A stretch of 64,000 nucleotides of DNA from Thalassovita aquimarina (GTDB lineage: Bacteria > Pseudomonadota > Alphaproteobacteria > Rhodobacterales > Rhodobacteraceae). Position numbers and translations under genes: made by a program. The stretch is taken from NCBI RefSeq assembly GCF_018219815.1, contig NZ_JADMKU010000006.1, forward strand, positions 159,435 to 223,434. The letters are read 5' to 3'. Below are positions 45,750-54,675 of the stretch, in pieces. The notes under the pieces were generated by a model. The model ran no database searches, had not been told where the DNA came from, and worked only from the letters and a program-made list of their open reading frames with translations. The stretch's first letter is position 1. Each line of letters starts with the position of its first letter.

Positions 45750-46597
45750 GAGATATCTTCCTGCATTGCGATCTTCTTGGCGCGCCGCACGCTCAGCGCC
45801 ATCAGGATGCCGTAGACGCTGAGCAGGGCGAACGAGAACAGGGTCGTCATGACGCCAAACGCAAAGATGTTGGGGTGAATCTCGACCGAGAAGGTGCCGT
45901 AGATCGCCAGTGGCAATGTCTGGTCGCGCCCCGAGGCAAACAGGGTCCGTGGGAATTCATCGAAGCTGAGCGTGAAGGCGAACAGCATCGCCGACAGGAC
46001 ACCTGGGAAAATCAGCGGAAATGTCACCTTCCGGAATGTCGTGATGGGCGAGACGCCCAGCGACCACGACGCCTCTTCTACAGAGCCGTCAAAACGGTTG
46101 AGGATCGCGAGCATCACCAGGAAGGCGAACGGGAACGTATAAACCACGTGGGCGACGAAGGCCGTGCTCCACCAGTGGCGCTCGATCCCGACCACGTTAT
46201 TGGCCAGAAGCGAGGTGCCAAGGCCGGTCAGAACGCCGGGCACCATCATACCGAGAACGATCAAGTAGAACACTAGCCCGGCGCCGCGGAACCGCTTGCG
46301 GAAAGCCTGCGCAGCCATCACGCCCAAGACTGTGGATGTCACCATCGTCATAAAGGCCAACGTCAGCGAGCGCACCAAAGCTTCTCCCACCGGCAGCGGA
46401 GCGATCCGCGACGGAGGTGTCAGCCCGAACAGATGTTTGTACCAGTAGGTTGACCATTCGATGATCGGAAACTGGGGGCCACCCTCCGGGCCCTGCTGAA
46501 AGGACAAGATGCCCAGCACGATGAACGGACCGTAGAGAAACAGTATGAACAAACCGGCATAGACGGCTAGGACGGGTTTCAGAACCTTAGATTCCAT
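45746..46597 (-). CDS. ABC transporter permease (PotC type)
   Basis: A 283-residue membrane protein with six predicted helices (AVYAGLFILFLYGPFIVLGI; SLTLAFMTMVTSTVLGVMAA; and others) and the EAA-like coupling loop EEASWSLGVSPITTFRKVTF. It forms the channel with the PotB-type permease encoded just upstream, whose stop is 3 bp away. Confidence 0.92.
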   Translation of the reverse strand: MESKVLKPVLAVYAGLFILFLYGPFIVLGILSFQQGPEGGPQFPIIEWSTYWYKHLFGLTPPSRIAPLPVGEALVRSLTLAFMTMVTSTVLGVMAAQAFRKRFRGAGLVFYLIVLGMMVPGVLTGLGTSLLANNVVGIERHWWSTAFVAHVVYTFPFAFLVMLAILNRFDGSVEEASWSLGVSPITTFRKVTFPLIFPGVLSAMLFAFTLSFDEFPRTLFASGRDQTLPLAIYGTFSVEIHPNIFAFGVMTTLFSFALLSVYGILMALSVRRAKKIAMQEDIS

Positions 46598-46600
46598 CGC

Positions 46601-47467
46601 TCAAATCTCCCGTTTCAGATCGACGATACGGAGAAAACCCGCGACGACGATGCCCAGTAGGATGGTCAGAATCACCCCGACGACAGAGGCCATGGCCCAT
46701 TTCAGAGATCCCACTTGGGTGACGATGATGTTGCCCAGCAGGTTCACCTTGCGCCCGGACAAAGCCCCGGAGGTGGCAAATTCGCCCAGAACCATGACGC
46801 TGACGAAGATGGCGCCGACGACGACACCGGGCAGGCTGAGCGGAAAAATTATCTTCCAGAAAATTCGTCCAAACCCTGCGCCCAGATCGCGCGCTGCCTC
46901 GATGATGTTGCGGTCGATCCGTCCAAGCATGAAGGCGATCGGCCCGACCATGAAGACCACGTAGATCTGGGTCATGCCAATGATCACCGAGAGCTCCGAG
47001 AAAAGCAACACTTCGATCGGCGTGTCGATGAGGCCGATTTTCTGGAGAATGATGTTGATCGCTCCCTCTTTGCCCAGCATGGGGCGCCATGCCAGCACCC
47101 GAATAAGGAAGGACGTCCAGAACGGGATGACACACAGGACAAGCAGGACCGTCGATACGGTTTTACTTTTTACCAGAAGGCCGACGTAAAGCGCCGCTGG
47201 GTAGCCGACGATGAACGTCAGCGTCAGGACGATCAGCCACAGCCGGATCGTCGTCCAGAGCGCACCGACATAGGCCTCGGACGCAAAGAAGTTCCGCCAG
47301 CTGTCCAATGTCAGGGTGGAATTGATCGCAAAGGTCGTTTGCGTCCAGAACGAGACGTAGACGATCATCATGATCGGTGCGACCAGGAACAGGATCATCC
47401 AGACCACGCCCGGGGCAAGCAGCTGGAACGAGTGCGTCTTTTTAGTATTGGTGCCTGCAGCGCTCAT
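46601..47467 (-). CDS. ABC transporter permease (PotB type)
   Basis: A 288-residue membrane protein: LLAPGVVWMILFLVAPIMMI at the N-terminus, LVLCVIPFWTSFLIRVLAW and the coupling loop IEAARDLGAGFGRIFWKIIF. The start MSAAGTNTKK has AGGAG upstream and overlaps the ATPase stop by four bases. Confidence 0.92.
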   Translation of the reverse strand: MSAAGTNTKKTHSFQLLAPGVVWMILFLVAPIMMIVYVSFWTQTTFAINSTLTLDSWRNFFASEAYVGALWTTIRLWLIVLTLTFIVGYPAALYVGLLVKSKTVSTVLLVLCVIPFWTSFLIRVLAWRPMLGKEGAINIILQKIGLIDTPIEVLLFSELSVIIGMTQIYVVFMVGPIAFMLGRIDRNIIEAARDLGAGFGRIFWKIIFPLSLPGVVVGAIFVSVMVLGEFATSGALSGRKVNLLGNIIVTQVGSLKWAMASVVGVILTILLGIVVAGFLRIVDLKREI

Positions 47468-48549
47468 CTTGCTAACTCCTTGCCGAATACGATGGCCTGT
47501 TCGGGGCTCCACGACAGGACGTAATCCCGGCCGACTTCCAGATCGCGCGGCTCTCCCAAGCTGAGATGATGGTCAACCTCGACCGTCTTGTTATCTTCGG
47601 TTTCGAACAGGAAAACGATCGACGACCCGAGGTATTCGCTTGCAAGGTAGCGTGCCGGCAGGGCGGGCCCTGGCAGATCGGTGGAGCCAGTGTCGAATAT
47701 CTGCGTACGGTCATACCGGATCGCATAGACGTCGGTTTCGTTGGCTCTCGCCCCCGAAACCGGCACTGAGCCGAAAGCTCCGTGAAAGACGCCATCCTTT
47801 AACGTGCCGTCGAAAAGATTGAACCTGTTCAGAAACAGCGCGACGTCCGAAATGATCGGGGCATCGTAAATCTCCTCCGGCGTTCCGAACTGAACGATCC
47901 TGCCCGAGTCCAGAACAGCGACCTTGTCGCCCATGGCCAGGGCTTCTGTTTCGCTGCCGGTCACGTGAAGGAAGGTCACGTCCAGCCGTTCGCGGATCGT
48001 GCGCAGTTCGGTTTGCATGCGCTCGCGCAAGTTAGCGTCCAGCGCGCCCAGCGGTTCGTCGAGCAGAACAAGCTTGGGCTGCATCACAAGCGAACGCGCC
48101 AGTGCCACGCGTTGCTTCTGGCCGCCTGAAATCTGGTCCGGATTGCGATCTTCAAGCCCGGTCAGCCCCACCATTTCGATGGTCTCTTTGACGCGTTGGA
48201 TGATTTCGGCCTCGGGAGGATTGATCGCTCCGTTGCGCAGGCCGAAAGCCACGTTCTCGAATATCGTGAGGTGCGGGAACAGGGCGAAATTCTGGAAAAC
48301 GAATCCGATGCCGCGCTCGTGCGCCGGTAAATCGGTGATGTCCCGCCCCTGAAACCAGATGCGCCCCGAATCAGGCGCCTCGAAGCCCGCGATCACGCGC
48401 AACAGAGACGTCTTTCCCGATCCCGAAGGCCCCAGAAGCGAAATGTAGCTGTTGTCTTCTGCGGTGAAATCAATGCTGTCCAGCGCGGTCAGATTTCCAT
48501 ATCTGCGCGTGACGCCGTCAAGTCGGAAGATAGGATCACTCTGCTTCAT
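47464..48549 (-). CDS. ABC transporter ATP-binding protein (PotA type), second of two
   Basis: A 361-residue ATPase: Walker A LGPSGSGKTSLLRVIAGF, signature QISGGQKQRVALARSLV, Walker B KLVLLDEPLGALDANLRERM and a C-terminal TOBE-like region. The ATG at 48549 follows GAGGG. It is the first gene of the long leftward operon reaching to the CobW gene at 38185. It differs clearly from the ATPase at 41814. Confidence 0.9.
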   Translation of the reverse strand: MKQSDPIFRLDGVTRRYGNLTALDSIDFTAEDNSYISLLGPSGSGKTSLLRVIAGFEAPDSGRIWFQGRDITDLPAHERGIGFVFQNFALFPHLTIFENVAFGLRNGAINPPEAEIIQRVKETIEMVGLTGLEDRNPDQISGGQKQRVALARSLVMQPKLVLLDEPLGALDANLRERMQTELRTIRERLDVTFLHVTGSETEALAMGDKVAVLDSGRIVQFGTPEEIYDAPIISDVALFLNRFNLFDGTLKDGVFHGAFGSVPVSGARANETDVYAIRYDRTQIFDTGSTDLPGPALPARYLASEYLGSSIVFLFETEDNKTVEVDHHLSLGEPRDLEVGRDYVLSWSPEQAIVFGKELAR

Positions 48550-48783
48550 CAAGCCCTCATTGTTGCGAACGCATACCGGTTTCGAGCGGCGCGGTCCGTT
48601 TTGGGCACCTAGGTTTGCGCCTCAAAACAAAATGTATAACGTATGAAATAACTGATTAGGATTTGTTGCAAGAGTCATCTTTGCCAATTTCAGGCCCAGA
48701 TAAGACGATCTAAACTAGAAAATATGTCGAAACCTCAAGAAATCGGCCTCTAAAAAAATGAATCACGCATACAGTATCCGTTT
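48550..48783. promoter_or_regulatory. Promoter interval of the PotA-to-CobW operon
   Basis: A 234-bp AT-rich gap between the GntR stop and the first ABC gene. It contains ATAC-A-GTAT (48769-48777) and several further ATAC/GTAT half sites around 48630-48645. Such short dyads fit FCD-type GntR operators, so the GntR at 48784 could act here. No specific promoter boxes are claimed. Confidence 0.3.
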
Positions 48784-49767
48784 TCACACCCGAGTCAGAT
48801 ATTTTGGAATCGACTCGCTCTCGGGGATCAGCGCCACGATCTTCAGTCTGGCCAGACTTTTATAGGACAGGATGCGCAAATGTTCCCTGAGATACTCGGT
48901 CGACGCGCTGATCTGGCGCGATCCGATCAGTTCGAACAGGGTACCGTACTGTTCCAGGGCGACTGTATCCACCGGAAGGCCCAGGTCGCTCAGAGCCTTG
49001 TCCATCGCCGACAGCAGCAGCCGGTTGTTGGCGATGATCTCGACCAGGGCGCTGTTCGGGGCACGGCCCAGACAGTGCCGCATCAGAGCATCCTCCAGTG
49101 CGGCCGCATCCTTGATCTGGCCGTTTTCGATCTGCGCAGAAATTCGCGCGATTTGCGCATGGTCGATGAAATCGGCCGCCATCCGCAGCGCGGCTGGTTC
49201 CATGATGCTGCGCAGCTCGAACTTCTCGCGCAACGTCCGCGCGGTCAGAGGACCCGCCAGCCAATGCGAGGTCGCCCCCTTGCGTATCAGGCCACGCTCA
49301 TTTAGCCGACTCAGCACATCGCGCGCCACGGTACGGCTGACGCCCAGTTGATTTGCCAGCTCTGTTTCGATCACCCGGAACTCGCCAAAGATCTGGCAGG
49401 CGGCTATTTCCGCTTCGACCATGTCATACACCCTGATCCAGGTGCCGCGAACGGCAAGTGAAGACCGCGAGGCTGGCGGTATTTCGAAATCGAACTCATC
49501 CAAAGGTTTCCGGATCGGCGCCGGGCTGTTGGTGCCCTGGCCCACAAGGTAGCCGCGCCCGCGGAAACGGTGGATCAATCCTTCGGCGTATAGAATTCGC
49601 AAAGACGCCTGCACCGGCGCGCGGCTTGTCTGCATCAGCTTGGCGATCGGGCCTTCGACCAGGACAAGGCCGTCGGGCAACCGCCCGGAAACGATGTTAT
49701 GGCGCAAAACCCGGCTGATGGTTTCGTACAGGGGTTCCTGACCTGGGCTTTTGGGCTTTGACGTCAT
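48784..49767 (-). CDS. GntR-family regulator with two winged helices and an FCD domain
   Basis: A 327-residue protein. Residues ~12-78 are a GntR-like winged helix (LYETISRVLRHNIVSGRLPD, MQTSRAPVQASLRILYAEGL, RFRGRGYLVG). Residues ~112-172 are a second one (RVYDMVEAEIAACQIFGEFR, ANQLGVSRTVARDVLSRLNE). Residues ~175-300 are FCD-like all-helical sequence (LREKFELRSIMEPAALRMAA). Standard FadR/FCD regulators carry only one HTH. The start ATG overlaps by four bases the stop of the leaderless binding protein upstream. It likely controls the transporter/amidase operon beginning at 48549. Confidence 0.85.
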   Translation of the reverse strand: MTSKPKSPGQEPLYETISRVLRHNIVSGRLPDGLVLVEGPIAKLMQTSRAPVQASLRILYAEGLIHRFRGRGYLVGQGTNSPAPIRKPLDEFDFEIPPASRSSLAVRGTWIRVYDMVEAEIAACQIFGEFRVIETELANQLGVSRTVARDVLSRLNERGLIRKGATSHWLAGPLTARTLREKFELRSIMEPAALRMAADFIDHAQIARISAQIENGQIKDAAALEDALMRHCLGRAPNSALVEIIANNRLLLSAMDKALSDLGLPVDTVALEQYGTLFELIGSRQISASTEYLREHLRILSYKSLARLKIVALIPESESIPKYLTRV

Positions 49768-50999
49768 TGCGCGGAACTCCCCAGGGAGGCGATGAACCGT
49801 TTCCAGGCGCGCGCCGCGTAATTGTATTCGTCCATCACCGTATTCCACAGAGCGATCCGGCTGACGCGCTCGCGGTAGGCACCGCCGGGACGCCGCCGGC
49901 CCGCACGGACCGCGACCCTGCCGTCCGGACCTTTCAGGTCGCATCGAGCCACGTCCCCGTCGTACCAATATCCCCATTCCTCGGGGCTCAGGTATTCGCG
50001 CACGCCTTCCGCGTTGGTCATGTAGTGCCCCTGTCTAGCCATCACGGCCCCGGCAGGGCCCGAAAGCCACCAGTTCAGGTACTCATAAGCCATGTCGAGC
50101 TTGGGGCCCGTCAGATGCCGCGCCAGCGATGCGCCGCCGTGCCAGGCGCGATAACCTTCGCGGGGGCAGCTTTCGCAGAACGTGGCCTCCATCGCACCAA
50201 GGTTGCTATACGAGGGCGACCACATACTTTGTACCGACACCCGGTCCGCATGGACCAGCGCTTCGGCCTGATTGGGGGTCAGCCAACTGCCGACAAAGAA
50301 ACCCTGCTGGCGCAGCGTTTCGAGCAAGCCCATAAGGTTGTCGATCTCTTCTACGGTCATGTTGCCGATATCGTTGAAAGTGAGATCGCCATTCGCTTCA
50401 GCCGCGAGGGCGACGTCGAATATGCCGATTGCGGGCTCGTCAACCAAAGCGATCCGCCCTCGGGCTCTGCGGTCCAGAAGCCAGGCCCAGCTTGAGCCTT
50501 CTGCGCCTTCGTTCCCGAAAAGGCGGCGGTCAAAGCCGAAACTATCGACGTTATGTGCCGTCGGTAACATGCTGATCGTGGGCATCGGCTGCTGGCCAAG
50601 CGTGCCGTCAGGTTGGACGTATAACTTGCGGACCGGGGCGTCGCCGTGGCCTTGCCACGTATACTTACTGATGCCGCCCGCTTTGGCGAGATCGCCGATA
50701 TTGTCCCATTGCTTTATGCGGCTGGTTTCGATCGGCTGAAGCGCCCCCCAGAACCAGACGATATCGAGATTGTGAAAGCACTGTTCGTAGATGTCGTAAT
50801 TCAGCGGATCAATTGCCGCCCGGCGCTGGCAGGTCAGGAAATCCAGTGACTCATGTTCGATATCGAACCCGAGATCCGCCACCGCCATCTGACGCACTTC
50901 TTCCAGCAGAGTTACATCGGTGCCCCGTATCCGCAGGACGCGCCGCTTGGATTGCGGCGGTGATGTGAGTTTGTCCGGTTTTCGAGGCGTGTCAGACAT
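49764..50999 (-). CDS. Leaderless PotD-like solute-binding protein coupled to the GntR gene
   Basis: A 411-residue protein of the family 1/PotD binding-protein type, but the N-terminus (MSDTPRKPDKLTSPPQSKRR) is basic and hydrophilic with no signal peptide or lipobox. Binding-protein features include PTAHNVDSFGFDRRLFG, VQSMWSPSYSNLGAMEATF and YLNWWLSGPAGAVMARQGHY, the last closely matching YWLSGPPAIAVSEQGYYSPT of the exported binding protein at 42990. Its stop overlaps the GntR start. A cytoplasmic ligand sensor partnering the regulator is inferred; loss of the leader by an upstream start error is unlikely, as no hydrophobic segment is found upstream in frame. Confidence 0.75.
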   Translation of the reverse strand: MSDTPRKPDKLTSPPQSKRRVLRIRGTDVTLLEEVRQMAVADLGFDIEHESLDFLTCQRRAAIDPLNYDIYEQCFHNLDIVWFWGALQPIETSRIKQWDNIGDLAKAGGISKYTWQGHGDAPVRKLYVQPDGTLGQQPMPTISMLPTAHNVDSFGFDRRLFGNEGAEGSSWAWLLDRRARGRIALVDEPAIGIFDVALAAEANGDLTFNDIGNMTVEEIDNLMGLLETLRQQGFFVGSWLTPNQAEALVHADRVSVQSMWSPSYSNLGAMEATFCESCPREGYRAWHGGASLARHLTGPKLDMAYEYLNWWLSGPAGAVMARQGHYMTNAEGVREYLSPEEWGYWYDGDVARCDLKGPDGRVAVRAGRRRPGGAYRERVSRIALWNTVMDEYNYAARAWKRFIASLGSSAQ

Positions 51000-51144
51000 G
51001 GAGCACTGGTTTCCCTAACGCGGGGCAGGCATCGACCCCAACCTAGATATTTGGCCTGCGTTGCCAGACCGAAAATGCCTCTTTCAGGCTGGTACGGGAT
51101 AAGTCGGCCGTTTACTAGGAATGTCGTTCTCAAGCGGTCGGTCT

Positions 51145-51178
51145 GTCCGGCGCCTGCAGGCTGGGCGGGGCGCCGGAC
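51145..51178 (-). terminator. GC-rich hairpin after pxpC
   Basis: GTCCGGCGCC and GGCGCCGGAC form a perfect 10-bp stem with a 14-base loop, about 16 bp past the pxpC stop. There is no T-run on the leftward strand. It may attenuate or stabilise the transcript between pxpC and the leaderless binding protein gene. Confidence 0.4.
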
Positions 51179-51193
51179 GCTTTCGTGGCTGCA

Positions 51194-52165
51194 CTAGCCC
51201 AGATGGGTCCGCACTTCGGCAAGCATCTTCTTGCGTGCGGCCCGGGCAGCCAGGGCTTCGTCCATATCGACTTTGCGGAACTTGACGGGGGTATGCGGTG
51301 GCAGTTGTCCAATCAGGTCCATATCCGCCGAGATGATAGCCCCAAGCGTGAAATACCCACCCCCGGACACCGCGTCGCGGTGCAGGACGATCGGTTCAAG
51401 CCCGCCGGGCACCTGAATGGAGCCGTAGGAATAACAACCATCCACGATGTTGGATGGGTCAGCGCCGGCACCGAAGGGTTGCTCGCGCTCGACGAATTCG
51501 AGTGGCTTGCCCCCCTTGAACCGGTATCCCATGCGATCCGCTTCGAGCGCCACCGACCAGTCATCGGCAAAGAAACCTTCTTGCGCGGCCGGGGTCAGGC
51601 GGTGCCAATAAAGTCCCGGCAGGACACGCAGTTCGGTCGGTTTCCCCGGCAGGCGTCGCAGGTTTTCGGGCACGTTCAGCCCGGCTTCGATCGTGTCCGC
51701 CTCACCCAAGGGGATGACATCGCCAGCCTGAATGTTGCGGCCGTCGACGCCACCTAGTGCACCGATGGGATAGGTGGACCGGCTGCCAAGAGCAGGGGGA
51801 GTGTCAATTCCGCCGCCTATGGCGACATAGGCCCGTGCACCGGACTTCAGAAAGTCGAAGCTCAGGGTCTGGCCAGCCTTGACTTCGAACGCGGTCCAGC
51901 CTTCCTGGGCGACACCGTCGACCTTGGGGGGCAGGTCCGCACCGGTCACGGCAACTAGCGCATCCCTTTCGAACTCTATCGTCGGGCCCATGAAGACAAC
52001 TTCCAGCCCTGCCGCACCTTCGGGATTGCCGACCAGCATGTTGGCAACGCGCAGCGCGAAACGGTCCATCGCGCCGCCGATCGGAATGCCAAGGTGGAAA
52101 TAGCCGGGGCGGCCCAAGTCCTGAATCGACGTCGACAGGCCGGGTTGAATGACTTTAAGCGACAT
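51194..52165 (-). CDS. pxpC: PxpC/KipA family subunit (AHS2, carboxyltransferase-like domain)
   Basis: A 323-residue AHS2-domain protein: VIQPGLSTSIQDLGRPGYFH at the N-terminus, VGNPEGAAGLEVVFMGPTIE, GGIDTPPALGSRSTYPIGAL and GDVIPLGEA. This is the C half of the KipI-KipA pair, part of 5-oxoprolinase PxpABC in proteobacteria and of the carboxyltransferase part of urea carboxylase. It overlaps pxpB by 11 bases. Confidence 0.92.
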   Translation of the reverse strand: MSLKVIQPGLSTSIQDLGRPGYFHLGIPIGGAMDRFALRVANMLVGNPEGAAGLEVVFMGPTIEFERDALVAVTGADLPPKVDGVAQEGWTAFEVKAGQTLSFDFLKSGARAYVAIGGGIDTPPALGSRSTYPIGALGGVDGRNIQAGDVIPLGEADTIEAGLNVPENLRRLPGKPTELRVLPGLYWHRLTPAAQEGFFADDWSVALEADRMGYRFKGGKPLEFVEREQPFGAGADPSNIVDGCYSYGSIQVPGGLEPIVLHRDAVSGGGYFTLGAIISADMDLIGQLPPHTPVKFRKVDMDEALAARAARKKMLAEVRTHLG

Positions 52166-53030
52166 TGAGCGCCTCCATCAGTTTGGCATTGGTTCCGGGC
52201 ATATCCGCATTGAATGCGTCCAGGTCGAATTCAACTTCGGCGATTCGGGGCACGTAGGTATCCGCCTCGACCTCGGTCAGGATGCGGTCGTATTCTGCGC
52301 GGTCTATCGGCTTCCACTTCACGATGTCACCCGGCTTGAAGAAGACCATGAAGTCGCTGAGGTAGCTTTGCTTCTGCTTGGGGTCGAAGATCGGCATCGG
52401 TGTCACGCCGAACATCTGATAGCCGCCAGCGCCCCGCACCGAGTAGATGCAGGAAAAACAGCCGCCATAGCCAACCGTCTGTTTGGGGGTGTCAGTGCGC
52501 GGGCGCAGGTACTTGGGAACCTGAAGCTGTTTTTCGCGCTCGACCAGCTGATAGAGGAACGGCAGGCCCGCAACGAAACCCACCATCGACACGAACCAGG
52601 GTTGCGAGTGATGCGCCTCGATGAAGGCTTCGACACTGTCGAATCCGTTGATCCGCGCCGCATAATCCAGGTCCGTTCCCGACGGATCCTGGTGGCGTTC
52701 GCGAAACCGCATCAACGTCTCATGCGTCCACGGATCTTGGTAGTAGACCGGGATTTCGATGATACGGGTCGTGAGGCGCTTTTCCGCGTTCTCGGCCCGG
52801 TGTTCCAGTTCCTTGATTTTCGCCATCATCTCGTCTGGCGCGATCACATCCGGGTCGAACCGGACCTGGAACGATGCGTTCGCGGGACAGATTTCCGTCA
52901 CGCCCTTGATGTTGGCCTCACGCACCGCATTGCTCATCGACAAGGATTTGAAAAAGGCATCGAGCGACATTTCATCATCCATCTCGATATAGATGTGTTC
53001 GTCGCCGCCATAGGTATAGCGTGTCTTCAC
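52155..53030 (-). CDS. pxpB: PxpB/KipI family subunit (AHS1 domain)
   Basis: A 291-residue protein whose C-terminal two thirds is AHS1/KipI-like: RIIEIPVYYQDPWTHETLM, MVGFVAGLPFLYQLVE, GYGGCFSCIYSVRGAGGYQM and GDIVKWKPIDRAEYDRI. The N-terminal ~90 residues (MKTRYTYGGDEHIYIEMDDE) match the start of this family. It is paired with PxpC and preceded by biotin carboxylase and carrier genes, so together they give all parts of a urea-carboxylase-like enzyme. Confidence 0.9.
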   Translation of the reverse strand: MKTRYTYGGDEHIYIEMDDEMSLDAFFKSLSMSNAVREANIKGVTEICPANASFQVRFDPDVIAPDEMMAKIKELEHRAENAEKRLTTRIIEIPVYYQDPWTHETLMRFRERHQDPSGTDLDYAARINGFDSVEAFIEAHHSQPWFVSMVGFVAGLPFLYQLVEREKQLQVPKYLRPRTDTPKQTVGYGGCFSCIYSVRGAGGYQMFGVTPMPIFDPKQKQSYLSDFMVFFKPGDIVKWKPIDRAEYDRILTEVEADTYVPRIAEVEFDLDAFNADMPGTNAKLMEALNVA

Positions 53031-53046
53031 GATGTTCCTCCTGTGG

Positions 53047-54414
53047 TTAGGGAGTTGGTTTGAGATTGCCCGCAGTCAGCCACGGTTCCAGCCATTGCGT
53101 GTGGAAATCGTCCGCTTGCACGGAAGGATCCCGGGCCAAGGCAAGATGCAATGGTTTCGTTGTCTTGATACCGCCGATCTCGAGTTCCTCGAGCGCGGAA
53201 GCCATCATGCCGATGGCGGTGTCCCGGTCCTTGCCATGCACTATCAGCTTGCCCAGAAGGGAATCGTAGAACGGCGGTATCGTGTAGCCTTCATAAAGGA
53301 AGTGATCGAAACGGATGCCATCCCCCTGTGGGACGCGCAATGCGCCGACCTGTCCCGGAAAGGGCAGAAACTGCATGAACGGGTCTTCGGCGTTCACGCG
53401 CACCTCGATGGCGTGGCCGGTACGGGTGATGTCCGCTTGGGTCTGCCGCAGTTTGCCGCCACCGGCCACGTGGATCATTTCCTGCACCAAGTCGATGCCT
53501 GTAAGCATTTCGGTGACCGGATGCTCCACCTGGATGCGGGTGTTCATCTCGATGAAGAAGAACTCCTTGGTTTTGCTGTCGTAAAGATACTCGAGCGTTC
53601 CGGCGCCCACATAGTTCACGGCCTTGGCCAACGCCACGGCAGTATCGCACAGATGGGCGCGCGTACTTTCTTCAAGACATGCAGCGCCCGCTTCTTCCCA
53701 AACTTTCTGGCGACGACGCTGCATTGAGCATTCGCGCTCGAAAAAGTGAACCGCGTCTGTGCCGTCCCCCATGATCTGCACCTCGATATGGCGGGGTGAG
53801 ATGATCGCGCGTTCCAGATAAAGGCCGCCGTCGCCGAATGCCGCGTTGGCCTCGGCTTGCGCCTGCGGCGCCATCTTGCGAAGCTCCTCTTCGGTCTGGG
53901 CGATACGGATGCCTCGGCCACCGCCTCCTGCGGCGGCCTTGATCATCACTGGATAGCCAATTTCGGCGGCCACATTCACCGCGTCCTCCACCGTATCCAG
54001 CCGTCCCTTCGATCCGGGCACCACGGGGACCCCTGCGGCCATCGCAGCCTGCCGCGCGGCCACCTTGTCGCCCATCCGGTCGATGGTATCCGCCGAGGGG
54101 CCGATAAACGTGATGCCCGCAGTCTCCAAAGCGCGCGCGAACTGCGCGTTCTCGGCCATGAAGCCGTAGCCAGGATGCACCGCGTCGGCTTTGGTCGACT
54201 GCGCCGCCGCGACGACAGCGTCGATATTGAGATAAGACTGCGCCGCATGCGCCGGTCCGATGCAGACGGCTTCATCCGCCATGCGCACCGCCAGCATATT
54301 GGCGTCAGCCTCGGAATGAGCCTGGATCGTGTGGAGACCCATCGCCTTGGCGGCACGAATGATTCTCACCGCGATTTCGCCACGGTTGGCAATCAGCAAG
54401 CGCTCGATCGGCAT
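53047..54414 (-). CDS. accC: Biotin carboxylase (AccC type)
   Basis: A 455-residue ATP-grasp biotin carboxylase: LLIANRGEIAVRIIRAAKAM at the N-terminus, HPGYGFMAENAQFARALE, MIKAAAGGGGRGIRIAQ (ATP glycine loop), ERECSMQRRRQKVWEEA and EMNTRIQVEHPVTEMLTGID (bicarbonate/biotin site). It carboxylates biotin on the carrier encoded 2 bp upstream. Being embedded in a pxp cluster suggests dedicated use with the PxpBC-type transferase rather than fatty acid synthesis. Confidence 0.93.
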   Translation of the reverse strand: MPIERLLIANRGEIAVRIIRAAKAMGLHTIQAHSEADANMLAVRMADEAVCIGPAHAAQSYLNIDAVVAAAQSTKADAVHPGYGFMAENAQFARALETAGITFIGPSADTIDRMGDKVAARQAAMAAGVPVVPGSKGRLDTVEDAVNVAAEIGYPVMIKAAAGGGGRGIRIAQTEEELRKMAPQAQAEANAAFGDGGLYLERAIISPRHIEVQIMGDGTDAVHFFERECSMQRRRQKVWEEAGAACLEESTRAHLCDTAVALAKAVNYVGAGTLEYLYDSKTKEFFFIEMNTRIQVEHPVTEMLTGIDLVQEMIHVAGGGKLRQTQADITRTGHAIEVRVNAEDPFMQFLPFPGQVGALRVPQGDGIRFDHFLYEGYTIPPFYDSLLGKLIVHGKDRDTAIGMMASALEELEIGGIKTTKPLHLALARDPSVQADDFHTQWLEPWLTAGNLKPTP

Positions 54415-54416
54415 TT

Positions 54417-54653
54417 TCAGTCCTCGAGCTCCGCTAGGGGCTCGCCCGCGTTGATCGCTGCGCCGTTTTCAACCTTATACCCGTTGAATGTGCCCGCGTT
54501 TTCGGCCTTGACTTCGATGAAGGTCTTCATGACTTCGATCAGCCCGATGGTGTCGCCTTGCGCGACCGCGTCGCCCGGTTGTTTGTACAGCGGCTCGCCC
54601 GGGGCTGCCTGCGTGTAGAAGGTGCCGGGGACGGGGGAAAGAACCTGTGCCAT
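54417..54653 (-). CDS. accB: Biotin carboxyl carrier protein (short)
   Basis: A 78-residue biotinyl domain: SPVPGTFYTQAAPGEPLY, then the biotinylation site IEVMKTFIEV with Lys43 (EVMK in place of the common EAMK), and AGTFNGYKVENGAAINAG. It is shorter than typical AccB (about 150 residues), holding just the biotin domain. It works with AccC and, presumably, the PxpBC transferase. Confidence 0.92.
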   Translation of the reverse strand: MAQVLSPVPGTFYTQAAPGEPLYKQPGDAVAQGDTIGLIEVMKTFIEVKAENAGTFNGYKVENGAAINAGEPLAELED

Positions 54654-54675
54654 TTAGGTCTCCTGTTGGATGATG

